In this document: in pieces, positions 34,497-44,520 of the stretch | Layout: each line of letters begins with the position of its first letter | Position numbering within the stretch: the first letter of the stretch is position 1 | NCBI GenBank assembly: GCA_017640605.1 | Contig: JAEPQH010000011.1 | Coordinates: forward strand, 48,104-112,103 | Source of the DNA: Balneolaceae bacterium | GTDB taxonomy: Bacteria > Bacteroidota > Rhodothermia > Balneolales > Balneolaceae | DNA length: 64,000 nt | Direction: 5' to 3' | Notes under the pieces: generated by a model | The model's input: only the letters and a program-made list of their open reading frames with translations | Database searches by the model: none | Told to the model about the DNA's origin: nothing | Position numbers and translations under genes: made by a program

Positions 34497-37094
34497 ATGA
34501 GACATTTAAAATATCTGAGCCTTTTTGTGCTCCTTGGCACCATTTCAGAATCCTTCGCACAGGAACAAACAGAAATCCTTGAGAGAAGATACACCACGCA
34601 AAAAATTCTAGGTCAAGCTCCAAGTATAGATGGCCATCTAGACGACAGCGCTTGGCATATGGTCGAATGGTCGGGTGATTTTACTCAAATTGAACCGGAC
34701 CATGGTGGAGAGCCATCTCAGGAAACCGCGATCAAAATTTTGTACGATAACGACAACCTCTATGTAGCCATCCGAGCGTATGATACTAATCCGGAAGAAA
34801 TCGTTAGACGTCTATCACGTCGTGATGGATTTGAAGGTGATTGGGTGGAAATCAATATCGATAGTTACTACGACAAACGTACTGCATTTTCATTTACGGC
34901 CAGTGTTTCTGGCGTGAAAGGTGATGAAGCAATCAGCGATGATGGCAATAATTGGGATTCATCCTGGGATCCTTTGTGGGATTTTGAAACCACAGTAGAC
35001 AATGAAGGATGGATAGCGGAAATGAAAATTCCTTTCACCCAGCTACGTTTCGATGCAAACGATCAACAAACCTGGGGCATTCAGTTTACGCGTCGATTTT
35101 TCCGTAATCAGGAACGTTCCGTTTGGCAATACATGCCTCAAGAGGGGGCCGGCTGGGTAAGTCAGTTTGGAACTTTGCATGGAGTTCAAGGCATCAAACC
35201 AAAAAAACAGATCGAAATTGCGCCTTACACGGTTGCAAAGTACGAAACTTACGAAGCTGAACCCGGTAATCCATTTCGCGATGGAACCGACCCATCACTA
35301 AATGTTGGTTTGGATGGTAAAATAGGAATCACCAACGACTTCACGGTCGATTTCACCATTAACCCTGATTTCGGACAAGTTGAAGCTGATCCCTCGGAAG
35401 TAAACCTATCCGCTTTCGAATCGTTTTTTCAAGAACGCCGACCATTTTTTATTGAAGGCCGAAATATCACTTCCTTCCAGATTTCCAGTGGCGGAAATCC
35501 ATTTTCATCCGATAATCTTTTTTACTCTCGCCGCATCGGAAGAAGTCCGCATAATTCACCGAATGTAAATAGCGACCAAAACGAGTATGCCGATATACCC
35601 AGAAACACCACCATTTTAGGAGCGGTAAAGCTTACAGGTAAAACACAAAACGGCTTGAATATTGGCGTGATGGAAAGTTTAACTGCCGCAGAGTACGCCG
35701 ATGTGTTCCGAAATGGAACCGATAGCGAGGAAATTGTTGAGCCGATGACGAATTATTTTTTGGTAAGCGCTCAACAGGAAGCCAACGAAGGCAACACCAT
35801 TTTTGGAGGGATGGCAACCGCTACGAATCGAATGATCGACGATCCATCGCTGAATAACCTAAACAAAAGTGCATATACAGGCGGACTTAACTTTCAGCAA
35901 TTCTGGAAAGACCGAACGTATTATCTACAGGCGAATGTGGTTTTCAGCCAAATTAACGGTACGGCCGCTGCAATCGAACAGCAACAACTATCATCACGAA
36001 GGTTTTATCAGCGCCCCGATAACGACTATACCACGTTCGATCCCACCAGAACTTCATTATCAGGGCATGGCGGAAACATTCAGTTTGGAAAGCAAGCAAA
36101 TAGTGGCTGGCGTTATTTAGGCTGGGTTACTTGGCGCTCACCCGGTCTTGAACTTAATGATATGGGCTTTTTACGCCGTGGAGATTCAATTTTTCAGGTA
36201 GTATGGGCTGGTTATCGATTTGCAAACCCGATTGGAGTGTTCAGGAATCTCAACATCAATTTGAACCAGTGGACGGGCTGGGATTTTGGAGCAACCAACA
36301 CTTTTAAAGGCGGTAACTTCAACGTAAATGGCCAACTTCAGAATTATTGGTTTGTAAGTGGTGGATTTAATGTAGAAGGTGATGAAGTTTCTAATTCGTT
36401 TTTACGCGGCGGCCCTTCGATGAAAGTTCCCGGAGGCTATAACTATTTTATGAATGTAAATACCGACAATCGCCAGGATATTTCGTTTGGTTTGAACCAC
36501 AGTCAGTTTTGGGGATTTGATGATGCTGCGCATAATATTAATTACGGATTATCTGTCCGTTATCGCCCAAGTGACGCACTCTTTTTAAGTTTGCGCCCCA
36601 GTATAAATATTCGAAATAGCGAGCTTCAATATTTAACCACTCTGCAAGATGGTGGTGAAAATAAATACATTTTTGGGGAAATCGATCAAATTACTTCCAG
36701 TTTAACGCTACGGATGGATTATGTGCTTTCGCCGGATTTAACCATTCAATACTACGGATCTCCATTCATTAGCTCAGTAGATTATTCCGATCCGAAAGTA
36801 ATCACCAATCCTAAAGCAGATAATTTTGAAGATCGATTCGATCGCGATTTATCCTTCACAACTCGTGATTTTGAGAATAACGAAGACTTCAGTTTCCGTC
36901 AATTCCGATCTAATTTGGTAATTCGGTGGGAATATCGTCCGGGTTCTTTGGTATTCTTTGTATGGAATCAAGGCAGAACCGGTTTTGATGGTGGAAACGG
37001 CCAATTCGATTTACGCTCCGATGTAGACGGGCTGTTTTCTGTAACTCCGGAAAACGTATTCTTAATCAAGTTTTCTTATCTCCTCGGTTCTTGA
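34497..37094 (+). CDS. DUF5916 outer-membrane protein with N-terminal CBM9-like domain
   Basis: The 865-residue protein has a signal peptide (to about 22, SFAQ), a CBM9-like carbohydrate-binding sandwich (about 38-215; APSIDGHLDDSAW, ILYDNDNLYVAIRAYD, WIAEMKIPFTQLRF), then DUF5916 (about 235-865) with DFTINPDFGQVEADPSEVNL and FFQERRPFFIEG, ending as a barrel (FLIKFSYLLGS). Homologues are common in Bacteroidota and Gemmatimonadota and are thought to be outer-membrane proteins; the ligand is unknown. It is followed 81 bases later by an SDR gene preceded by a strong palindrome. Confidence 0.9.
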   Translation: MRHLKYLSLFVLLGTISESFAQEQTEILERRYTTQKILGQAPSIDGHLDDSAWHMVEWSGDFTQIEPDHGGEPSQETAIKILYDNDNLYVAIRAYDTNPEEIVRRLSRRDGFEGDWVEINIDSYYDKRTAFSFTASVSGVKGDEAISDDGNNWDSSWDPLWDFETTVDNEGWIAEMKIPFTQLRFDANDQQTWGIQFTRRFFRNQERSVWQYMPQEGAGWVSQFGTLHGVQGIKPKKQIEIAPYTVAKYETYEAEPGNPFRDGTDPSLNVGLDGKIGITNDFTVDFTINPDFGQVEADPSEVNLSAFESFFQERRPFFIEGRNITSFQISSGGNPFSSDNLFYSRRIGRSPHNSPNVNSDQNEYADIPRNTTILGAVKLTGKTQNGLNIGVMESLTAAEYADVFRNGTDSEEIVEPMTNYFLVSAQQEANEGNTIFGGMATATNRMIDDPSLNNLNKSAYTGGLNFQQFWKDRTYYLQANVVFSQINGTAAAIEQQQLSSRRFYQRPDNDYTTFDPTRTSLSGHGGNIQFGKQANSGWRYLGWVTWRSPGLELNDMGFLRRGDSIFQVVWAGYRFANPIGVFRNLNINLNQWTGWDFGATNTFKGGNFNVNGQLQNYWFVSGGFNVEGDEVSNSFLRGGPSMKVPGGYNYFMNVNTDNRQDISFGLNHSQFWGFDDAAHNINYGLSVRYRPSDALFLSLRPSINIRNSELQYLTTLQDGGENKYIFGEIDQITSSLTLRMDYVLSPDLTIQYYGSPFISSVDYSDPKVITNPKADNFEDRFDRDLSFTTRDFENNEDFSFRQFRSNLVIRWEYRPGSLVFFVWNQGRTGFDGGNGQFDLRSDVDGLFSVTPENVFLIKFSYLLGS

Positions 37095-37128
37095 TCGAAT
37101 AATTTTCGGTTGAACTTTCTTTATTAAA

Positions 37129-37168
37129 AATGTGATGTACATTAACACGTCGTTAATAACATCACATT
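37129..37168 (+). promoter_or_regulatory. 40-base palindrome directly ahead of the SDR start codon
   Basis: AATGTGATGT (37129-37138) pairs with ACATCACATT (37159-37168), and inside it ATTAAC (37141-37146) pairs with GTTAAT (37152-37157) around ACGTC. It ends seven bases before the ATG at 37176. It could be a repressor operator overlapping the promoter, or an RNA hairpin covering the ribosome binding region. Confidence 0.6.
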
Positions 37169-37175
37169 TATTGCC

Positions 37176-37961
37176 ATGAAAAAAGTCGCTTTAATAACCG
37201 GAGCTTCAAGTGGAATCGGAAAAGAACTCGCAATTATCCATGCCGAACATGGGGGCGATCTCGTTTTAATTGCCCGAAGACTCGAAAAACTTGAACGGCT
37301 AAAAGCTCAACTCGAAAGTGATCATGGGATTTCGGTACATCTTATCGTAAAAGATCTAACCAAACATGAAGCTCCAAAGGAAATTGTAGATGAGCTAAAC
37401 GAACATGGCATAATCGTTGATTACCTAATCAACAACGCCGGATTTGGAGGATTGGGTTTGTTTCATGAACGTGATTGGGAAGATGATCAGGCAATGATTC
37501 AGTTAAACGTTATGGCACTTACCGAGCTTACGCGACGGATTCTCCCCGGAATGGTAGATAGAAATTCAGGGCGAATATTGAATGTTTCATCCACAGCAGG
37601 AATTGTACCCGGACCGCTTCAGGCTGTGTATTATGCAACCAAAGCATTTGTTAATTCTTTTTCTAATGCCATCGCGGAAGAACTTCACGATACCAAAATC
37701 ACAGTTACCGCCTTACTTCCCGGCGCTACCGAAACCGAGTTTGCAGAAACTTCCGGAATGGACAAAACATCTTTATTCGATCGCAATGTTGCCTCAGCAA
37801 GAATAGTTGCCGAAGCCGGTTACGATGGTATGATGATAGGAAAACTGGACGTAATTGCAGGAATTTCGACTTTTCAGAAATTTCAACTACTTATTTCGCC
37901 CATAATGCCTAAAAAGCTAGTGCTTACTCAAATCCGAAAACTGCAAGAGGTAAAGAAATAA
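37176..37961 (+). CDS. Short-chain dehydrogenase/reductase, DltE/YqjQ-like
   Basis: The 261-residue classical SDR has TGASSGIG (8-15) for NAD(P) binding, NNAG in YLINNAGFGG (about 87), a catalytic Ser in LNVSSTAG and YYATK (Tyr and Lys about 152-156). An Arg-rich turn after beta2 (IARRLEKLERL) favours NADP(H). It is the closest type to bacterial SDRs of unknown substrate. The alcohol dehydrogenase gene starts four bases after its stop, so the two oxidoreductases form an operon; the palindrome at 37129-37168 is the probable control site. Confidence 0.92.
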   Translation: MKKVALITGASSGIGKELAIIHAEHGGDLVLIARRLEKLERLKAQLESDHGISVHLIVKDLTKHEAPKEIVDELNEHGIIVDYLINNAGFGGLGLFHERDWEDDQAMIQLNVMALTELTRRILPGMVDRNSGRILNVSSTAGIVPGPLQAVYYATKAFVNSFSNAIAEELHDTKITVTALLPGATETEFAETSGMDKTSLFDRNVASARIVAEAGYDGMMIGKLDVIAGISTFQKFQLLISPIMPKKLVLTQIRKLQEVKK

Positions 37962-37965
37962 CTTC

Positions 37966-39006
37966 ATGAAAGCGGCGATTTACCATGAATTTCAGGGTAC
38001 GCTATTTATCGAAAACGTTCCCATTCCCCAGCCGCCAGACCACGGTGTATTGATTGAAGTGAAGGCTACGGGACTTTGCCGTAGCGATTGGCACGGTTGG
38101 ATGGGTCATGATCCTGAAATTAGTCTACCACACGTTCCGGGACATGAACTTGCCGGTGTAGTTGCAGCCATTGGAAAGAATGTGACATCCGTTAATGTGG
38201 GAGATCGTGTAACTACTCCTTTTGTATGTGGATGTGGTAGCTGCACACAGTGTAATTCGGGGAATCATCAAGTGTGTGATAATCAAACGCAGCCCGGATT
38301 TACACATTGGGGATCGTTCGCTGAATATGTGGTTATTCATCACGCAGATGTAAACATTGTTCATCTTCCGGATGAAATAGATTATGTAACCGCGGCAACT
38401 CTGGGCTGTCGATTTATCACTTCATTCCGAGCAATTGCTCATCAAACTAAATTGAAAGAACATGAATTTGTTGTGGTTCATGGATGTGGAGGAGTTGGGC
38501 TTTCTGCCATTATGATTGCAAAATCGCTCGAAGCCACTGTTATTGGGGTAGATATTAACGAATCAGCCCTTGAAAAAGCGAGGGATATTGGTGCGGATGT
38601 TGTGATTAATGCGCAGCAACAGCAAGACCTTATTGAGCACATCAAAGACCTGACAAATGGTGGCGCACACATTTCGATGGATGCGTTGGGAAGCCAAGAA
38701 ACGTGTTTCAATTCTATTGCTAATCTTAGAAAAAGAGGTCGACATATACAGGTTGGATTAGTTACGGGAGATCATCAACACCCGAAAATCCCGATGGATC
38801 AAGTTATTGCCGATGAGCTTGAAATCTATGGAAGTCATGGCATGCAAGCTTTTTGCTACCCTCAAATGTTGGAGATGATAACAGCCGGTAAACTGAAGCC
38901 GCAAAAGCTGATCAGTAAAACCATTTCGCTGAATGAAGTCATTACATACTTACCCAAAATGAATGAATTCTCCCATTCAGGAGTGATAGTGATTGATCGA
39001 TTTTAG
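37966..39006 (+). CDS. Zinc-dependent medium-chain alcohol dehydrogenase
   Basis: The 346-residue MDR has catalytic zinc ligands Cys38 (GLCRSDWHGW), His60-Glu61 (VPGHELAG) and a structural zinc lobe with Cys90, Cys93, Cys96 and Cys104 (CGCGSCTQCNSGNHQVC). The Rossmann motif is VHGCGGVGLSAIM, and VDINESALEKA has the Asp that favours NAD(H). It would interconvert an alcohol and an aldehyde or ketone. It follows the SDR gene by four bases. Substrate is not deducible. Confidence 0.93.
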   Translation: MKAAIYHEFQGTLFIENVPIPQPPDHGVLIEVKATGLCRSDWHGWMGHDPEISLPHVPGHELAGVVAAIGKNVTSVNVGDRVTTPFVCGCGSCTQCNSGNHQVCDNQTQPGFTHWGSFAEYVVIHHADVNIVHLPDEIDYVTAATLGCRFITSFRAIAHQTKLKEHEFVVVHGCGGVGLSAIMIAKSLEATVIGVDINESALEKARDIGADVVINAQQQQDLIEHIKDLTNGGAHISMDALGSQETCFNSIANLRKRGRHIQVGLVTGDHQHPKIPMDQVIADELEIYGSHGMQAFCYPQMLEMITAGKLKPQKLISKTISLNEVITYLPKMNEFSHSGVIVIDRF

Positions 39007-39128
39007 CAACTCACTTTGATCGATCATCTTTAAATATTTTTATCTCGATTCGAGGTGTCATTTCAAATTCGGAACAAATTATCTCAATCTCCCTATCAAT
39101 AGTCAAATACTAATTAAAATTAACGATT

Positions 39129-39560
39129 ATGTTTAGACCATTGATAACTAACATCACTTTTGGATTTATCTTGCTTTTATCAGCATGTAGTAATGAATCC
39201 CAACAGAATATGAATGAACGTGTGGATGCCGCTCAGGAAAAAGTAGAAGCTGTACAAAATAACGCCGCTGACAGTCGCGAAGAATTTGTAGACAATGCCG
39301 AAGAGCAATTGGAAGAAATCAACGAAGAATTGGCTGAAATCCGAGCGGACATTAAAGATTCAAGCTCTGATATGGCTGAAGAAACTAAAGAAGCCTGGGA
39401 AGATTTAACCAATCAACGTACTGCGCTTGAACGTGAACTGGATGAGCTGAAGGATGCTTCAGAAGAGAATTGGGAAGCCGCAGCAGAATCATTCAATGAA
39501 TCGCTGGATAACTTTGAAGACAGCTTTTCTGATTTGATGGATGATTTGAAGATTGGATAA
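39129..39560 (+). CDS. Acidic coiled-coil lipoprotein
   Basis: The 143-residue protein has a lipoprotein signal (LLLSAC, Cys20) followed by an almost wholly helical, very acidic sequence with heptad-like Ala/Leu/Glu spacing (ERVDAAQEKVEAVQ, EEQLEEINEELAEIRADIKD, RTALERELDELKDA). It resembles small stress-induced coiled-coil lipoproteins (sll1863-like), which have no fixed biochemical role. It is monocistronic and convergent with the lamin-tail gene across an 81-base palindromic gap. Confidence 0.7.
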   Translation: MFRPLITNITFGFILLLSACSNESQQNMNERVDAAQEKVEAVQNNAADSREEFVDNAEEQLEEINEELAEIRADIKDSSSDMAEETKEAWEDLTNQRTALERELDELKDASEENWEAAAESFNESLDNFEDSFSDLMDDLKIG

Positions 39561-39568
39561 TCTGAATT

Positions 39569-39640
39569 CAATGATCAATTTATCAATTAAGAATGATCAA
39601 TGAGGGATTCCTTAATTGAAGCATTCTTGATTGATCATTG
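39569..39640. repeat. Nested inverted repeats between two convergent genes
   Basis: CAATGATCAAT (39569-39579) is the exact inverse of ATTGATCATTG (39630-39640), and CAATTAAG (39584-39591) of CTTAATTG (39611-39618). The gap is built from ATGATCAAT/TTAAGAATG words. It may act as a bidirectional terminator without U-tract, or be a decayed intergenic repeat. Confidence 0.6.
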
Positions 39641-39641
39641 G

Positions 39642-42600
39642 TCAAAACTTCCTCGCAAGCACCACGGTTTCTTTAAACGTTCGATCTCGTCCCGAAGCTG
39701 AATCGTACGCTTCAAAAAGAACAATGTAAATCCCTACTCTGTTTTTGGTTCGATCATCTGTCAGCCCATCCCAAATTAACGAGCCTTCAAATCCTGCCTG
39801 ATAATTATTTACCAATTCGCGAACCTCTCTCCCGTAACGATCAAAAATACGGACGCGCAGCAGATAATCAGCTGCATCAAGACGATAATTGATGAATAGA
39901 TTATCCTCAAAACCGTCATCATCGGGAGAAAAAGGATTGGGCGAAAAGCTAATTCCGTTCTCATCGGATGTTCCCCCTGATTCTTGAAAAATGCTGTTTT
40001 CCCTCAACGGTGTGCCGCCTGATACATGCGTACTGGAACTCCAATTACTTGCATCATTGCTTGGGCCATTCGGATCAATTCGTTCTAAAGCAACTCCTCG
40101 TGTATCAAAGATATTTGGGTTTTGCCAGCCCTCATCATAAAACACTGAATCAATTACCAATCCACTGCTGTCGGCAAGGAATATCGCATCACCAGAAGAA
40201 GCTAAACTCAGACTTGAACGATCTATTCGAATAATTGACTGCTCATCTACTCCTTCCATTTCAAAAAATCTGGCTGTTTTGCTTTCAGAAAAAGAAGTAG
40301 TCTCATCTTCGGCATTAATCAGCACATATTCGCCCGGTGCGATCCATGAATATTGAGTGGATACGGGAATAATTGATCGGATTTCCCCGTCCTCATCCGG
40401 AGCATCATGAATAAACAATCCTTCTAATGAAATTGCTTTATCTGTTCGATTGTAGAGCTCCACATATTCGCTTTGATCGGGCAAATTATCGTCGCTATCG
40501 GCAAGGGGATTGTAGAGAATCTCATTGATGATTACTTCACCTTGCTCCATCTTTTCAGCTACTTGATTAGTAATAGTATTGGCTGAATTTCCTTTAAAAT
40601 CGGTGATATTCGAAACGGTCACGGATATCGCAACTTTTGAATTGATTTTAGTTTGGATTTCGGATTCCAATCGTAGATCAATCTGGGATCCGATAAAGTC
40701 TTGCTGATTTTCAATATCTATCAACGATCCTGCCACTTCAACAGTGGTATTGGCCGTAAAGCGAACCACTTCGGAAAAGGCAATTACGAGATTTCTTTCG
40801 CTGATGGAACTAAAAATAATCACCGGTGCGGTATCATCAGCTTCAAAAACTGCACTTTTTTGTCCAGCCGAAGTGCCTGATTGTGAACTTGAACTTCCCC
40901 AATTGGAAGCATCAAAAGAGGCCGCGGCAGGATCTTTACGTTCTAAAGAAACTCCGGGCATGTCTCCTCCCCAAGAAGAACGATAGAATAAACTATCGAT
41001 GGTAACTCCTGCTGAGTTTCTGAGAATTAATTCATCCCCATCATCATTTAGCGATGGAAATCCACCTAAATACAACCCATTTTCTAAACTCTCAGCAAAC
41101 TCTTCCCTATCAGTCAGCACAAGATATTCACCTGCATTTAGAATAGTATTTGCTGGAATCTGAACGCTAGAACCTGCATCCGAGAACGTCCAGCCGCTTA
41201 GATCAAAGTTTTCATTGGTAGGGTTGAATAATTCAACAAATTCGGGCGAAACAGCATCCGCTCGCCGATATAGAATTTCATTGAAAACCACACTCAATGG
41301 AGCTGCCTCCCCCACTTCTACGAAAGTTAAATTCAACATCTGCTCATTTTGAATGTTGCCAAATAAATCGGTTAGGTTCCTAAGCTGAATATCAATTGAG
41401 TACCCATCTTCGAATGGAACTTCGTACACCAGAATTACCGTATCAGCTTGGTGGACGGCCTGTATTGGATTTGCCCCACCTGAGAAATAAAAATTCTCCG
41501 GATTTGAAGCCGATTCGCCAAAAAGTCGCTCATTAAACAGCAACCGTATTTGAGTATTGGAAATAAAACTAGCTTCAAGTACAAATGGTGGCTCATTATC
41601 AGCTTCAATTTCATTTTCCGATCCCGGAGTACCTAAACTGGTTGCCGGACTATCGCCCCAGTTTTCGAAATAGATTCCCGAAACTTCCATCGACCGACGT
41701 TCAAGTGTTACTTCTTCTCCACCCCAGGTTTTGGAATAGGTGAGAGAATCCATCAATTCACCTTCCGCATTTCGAAGTACTAAATCATCACTCGTATTAT
41801 TGAGGGCCGGAAATCCGGAGACGTCCAATAGCTTTATCCCATTGAAATTTTCCAGAATAGTAGAATCAGGAGCAAGTATGGCGAACTCTCCGGCTTTTAA
41901 GAAAAACTGCGTATTGCTGATTCGCTTTCGATTGCCTGAATTATCGTTGAAAGTCCAACCGTTTAAGTCGAAATTCTTATCTGTTGGATTGTAGATTTCC
42001 ACGAATTCCGAAAATCCTTCGGGTGCATCGTAAGCAAACTCGGTGATTTTCACATCACCTTCTGTTGCCGGGGATGTAACCACATACTCAAACTCGATGG
42101 CTATGCGCTCGTTTCTATTTCCAAAAAAGTCGGTTTGATTGAAGACTTCCAACAGATTCAATTCAAAGAATGGATCTTCGAAAGTAAGTCGTATCGTATC
42201 AGGATTTGCAAAATCAATTTCAATCGGTCGAAGTACTCCCGGAGCTGCAGAAAGTGGATGACTGAGTCCAAAATTTTGAGTGTTCGTAGCAGATGTATCC
42301 TGAATTTCTTCGTTAAACAAGAGCATTATTTCATTGTCAGAAATCAACTCAAAGGAAAGTAGTTCAGGCGGATTCTCGTCTAAGCCTAAAGCATTTTGTG
42401 CCGCTGGCGAGGCTAGGGCATCCGTTGGGTGATCACCCCAATTCTGTTGAAGATTTGAAGGCAGTTCTGCCGATCTTCTTTCAAGCGACCTATCATTCCC
42501 ACCCCAACTCGAGAAATAAGTGAGCGAATCAATCACTACACCATTCGGGTCTTTAAGCACGATGGCATCGGTAGAATTGTTTAGCGTTGGAAAGGAAGAA

Positions 42601-44387
42601 CCAACTATAATTCTTCGATTTTCAGATTCATTAATAGTGTTGTCCGGAACCAGAATTGTATGCTGATTCCATGAAATTCCCCTTTGAAATGAAATTCCTG
42701 AGCTGGCTATAAAAAAATCGTCCTCAGAGATCACTATATCCTGACCAGTGTTATCACTAATCGTCCAGCCTTTTAAATTGAAAACTTTATCTACGTGCAT
42801 ATTCAGTTCTACGAACTCCGAAAATCCTTCAGGTGGATCATACATGATTTCGTTAATCACTAAATCTCCGGGCTGTGGATCATCGGTCGCAATTAATTCG
42901 TAGCTCCGTTCTATCAATTCAGCCACGTTTCCAAATACATCCTCCTGGCTAAAAATCATCAAAATATTGGGATTAGAACCTGAATAAATCGGCTGTTTGA
43001 ATTCGAGAACCACGGTATCCGGTGCAAAAAAAGTAGCGGTCACAAAATCATTTTCTCCAGAAACACTTTGTATGGTTGTGGAAACCGGAACCGAAATTTG
43101 GTAATTATCTGGGTTACTGGCCGGTCCCGGTTTAATGGTTTCGCTAAAAATCAATTGAAAAGTAGAGTCATTCAGAATATCGAAATCGGCTAATTCGGGT
43201 GGCGTGGTGTCTTGCTCGATTTCGTTTTGCTTACCCGGAGTTCCACCTTGAGCATTTGGCGAATCCCCCCAATTCGCTTGGAAAGTAGCCGAGACGTTTA
43301 AACTGCGCCGTTCTAGAGCAACATCCACTCCGCCCCACTCCGGTGTATATTCCAGCGAATCAACCAAAGCTCCGGCGTTTGTATAAAGTCGAACCTGATC
43401 GGTGGTGTTGTTTAGTGCGGGAAGCGAGACATCCACCGAAAACAATTCCCCAAAAGTAGATTTCAACGCCTCAGGATCTGAGGTAATCACTAAAAAAGTA
43501 TCCGGTGGTAGCACAAAATTTGTATCCGAAATGAAAGTTAGTGACGAATTATCCCCAACCTGCCAGTTTTTTAAGTTGAGCGTTTTTTGAGTTGTGTTTA
43601 CGATCTCGATGTATTCCGGTAATCCGGAACCGGGCGGTGGGTCTTTCAAAAACTCATTTATGAGTACATCACCTTGCTGGAAGTCATCGAACACGGGTTC
43701 TTCCGTAATTGTAGAATCTATCTTAAAATCGAAATAGAAATCATCGGTTCTGCTAGCTGTGTAACTCACCTTGATTCCCAAAAAGGAAGAGTTTGTGTAG
43801 GTATTGTCAGTTGCTGAAGCTCCGCTATTTCTTAATTCACCCAAATATCCTTCCGCAACTTCCAAACTCCAGTTTGCTGCTGCATCTCGACTTACTTTAA
43901 GGCGATAGGATCCACCCGCTTCAAATTGGGTGGTGTCTGATAAAAGTATTTCACCCTCACTTCCAGAATCGTAACGGATCAATCGAATAAAGTCATCGCC
44001 GGTTTCTCCGATTCGAATTCCATATCCATTAAATGCACCGGATAGATCGGCTGAATCGCTACTCAGAATAATTTCAGCTTTATTCGAATTGGAAGGTGCT
44101 GAGCCATCGATACGCACAAAAAACTCCCAAAAGCCTTCGATGCCGTTAGATGGAGTACTCAAATAACTCGTGGCTGCTTCGTTATCATTTAAACGCAACA
44201 AAGAATTTCCATTTAAGTCGAAAATTACAAAGTTGGAATCTGCGCCTGACCATGTTGGATTTGAGGTGAAATCGCCATCGGAAAAGTCATCCTCAAAAAC
44301 CTGACCCTTAACTGTTCCCCCGAACATAAAAATTAATATGATAGCGATGCGAATCATGCTCAAAGAATAGCTTGTTCGAAGTTTCAT
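39642..44387 (-). CDS. Large secreted lamin-tail-domain protein with FlgD-like C-terminal
   Basis: I start at 44387, downstream of the leader terminator; 44357 is an alternative, and the ATG at 44486 is unlikely. The 1581-residue protein has a signal peptide, an N-terminal jelly-roll (about 35-200), then five lamin-tail units each opening like GDVLINEF, GDLVINEIMYDPPEG, GDVKITEFAYD, VVFNEILYRR or GEVIINEILYNP and including EFVEL, LNLKGW and LERRS-NW-DSP segments. Ig-like segments (PPEL...LLFNE) alternate with them. The C-terminus has FSPNPFSPDDDGFED and RIFDRYGREVREL, a FlgD/gliding-type domain linked to type IX export. Probably a surface adhesin or scaffold. Confidence 0.88.
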   Translation of the reverse strand: MKLRTSYSLSMIRIAIILIFMFGGTVKGQVFEDDFSDGDFTSNPTWSGADSNFVIFDLNGNSLLRLNDNEAATSYLSTPSNGIEGFWEFFVRIDGSAPSNSNKAEIILSSDSADLSGAFNGYGIRIGETGDDFIRLIRYDSGSEGEILLSDTTQFEAGGSYRLKVSRDAAANWSLEVAEGYLGELRNSGASATDNTYTNSSFLGIKVSYTASRTDDFYFDFKIDSTITEEPVFDDFQQGDVLINEFLKDPPPGSGLPEYIEIVNTTQKTLNLKNWQVGDNSSLTFISDTNFVLPPDTFLVITSDPEALKSTFGELFSVDVSLPALNNTTDQVRLYTNAGALVDSLEYTPEWGGVDVALERRSLNVSATFQANWGDSPNAQGGTPGKQNEIEQDTTPPELADFDILNDSTFQLIFSETIKPGPASNPDNYQISVPVSTTIQSVSGENDFVTATFFAPDTVVLEFKQPIYSGSNPNILMIFSQEDVFGNVAELIERSYELIATDDPQPGDLVINEIMYDPPEGFSEFVELNMHVDKVFNLKGWTISDNTGQDIVISEDDFFIASSGISFQRGISWNQHTILVPDNTINESENRRIIVGSSFPTLNNSTDAIVLKDPNGVVIDSLTYFSSWGGNDRSLERRSAELPSNLQQNWGDHPTDALASPAAQNALGLDENPPELLSFELISDNEIMLLFNEEIQDTSATNTQNFGLSHPLSAAPGVLRPIEIDFANPDTIRLTFEDPFFELNLLEVFNQTDFFGNRNERIAIEFEYVVTSPATEGDVKITEFAYDAPEGFSEFVEIYNPTDKNFDLNGWTFNDNSGNRKRISNTQFFLKAGEFAILAPDSTILENFNGIKLLDVSGFPALNNTSDDLVLRNAEGELMDSLTYSKTWGGEEVTLERRSMEVSGIYFENWGDSPATSLGTPGSENEIEADNEPPFVLEASFISNTQIRLLFNERLFGESASNPENFYFSGGANPIQAVHQADTVILVYEVPFEDGYSIDIQLRNLTDLFGNIQNEQMLNLTFVEVGEAAPLSVVFNEILYRRADAVSPEFVELFNPTNENFDLSGWTFSDAGSSVQIPANTILNAGEYLVLTDREEFAESLENGLYLGGFPSLNDDGDELILRNSAGVTIDSLFYRSSWGGDMPGVSLERKDPAAASFDASNWGSSSSQSGTSAGQKSAVFEADDTAPVIIFSSISERNLVIAFSEVVRFTANTTVEVAGSLIDIENQQDFIGSQIDLRLESEIQTKINSKVAISVTVSNITDFKGNSANTITNQVAEKMEQGEVIINEILYNPLADSDDNLPDQSEYVELYNRTDKAISLEGLFIHDAPDEDGEIRSIIPVSTQYSWIAPGEYVLINAEDETTSFSESKTARFFEMEGVDEQSIIRIDRSSLSLASSGDAIFLADSSGLVIDSVFYDEGWQNPNIFDTRGVALERIDPNGPSNDASNWSSSTHVSGGTPLRENSIFQESGGTSDENGISFSPNPFSPDDDGFEDNLFINYRLDAADYLLRVRIFDRYGREVRELVNNYQAGFEGSLIWDGLTDDRTKNRVGIYIVLFEAYDSASGRDRTFKETVVLARKF

Positions 44388-44412
44388 TGCAACCGTTAAA
44401 AAGATTGGGAAT

Positions 44413-44448
44413 AAAAAAAGGGCAAAAGGAATATTCCACCTTTTACCC
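44413..44448 (-). terminator. Intrinsic terminator in the leader of the lamin-tail gene
   Basis: On the minus strand GGGTAAAAGG (44439-44448) pairs with CCTTTTGCCC (44420-44429) with one G-U pair, 9-base loop, then seven Ts (44413-44419). It lies 25 bases before the start codon at 44387. The nearest gene upstream is on the other strand, so it cannot be the end of a known gene; premature termination (attenuation) or the end of a small RNA are the two readings. Confidence 0.8.
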
Positions 44449-44520
44449 ATGGAAGGACTTTGGGAGCTTCTCGTCTCCCAAGGCAATGATTGTCGTCTCT
44501 ATGCTGTTAAGTGAGATCAT
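44443..44520 (-). CDS. Putative 25-residue leader peptide
   Basis: An ATG at 44520 preceded by AAGGAG (11-base gap) opens MISLNSIETTIIALG followed by DEKLPKSFHG and a TAA at 44443-44445. The stop codon is inside the 5' arm of the terminator hairpin, and codons 14-22 span another hairpin (CCTTGGGAG/CTCCCAAAG, 44458-44466 with 44475-44483). This is the geometry of translational attenuation leaders, but no run of a single amino acid is present. Not recognised as a known peptide. Confidence 0.35.
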   Translation of the reverse strand: MISLNSIETTIIALGDEKLPKSFHG

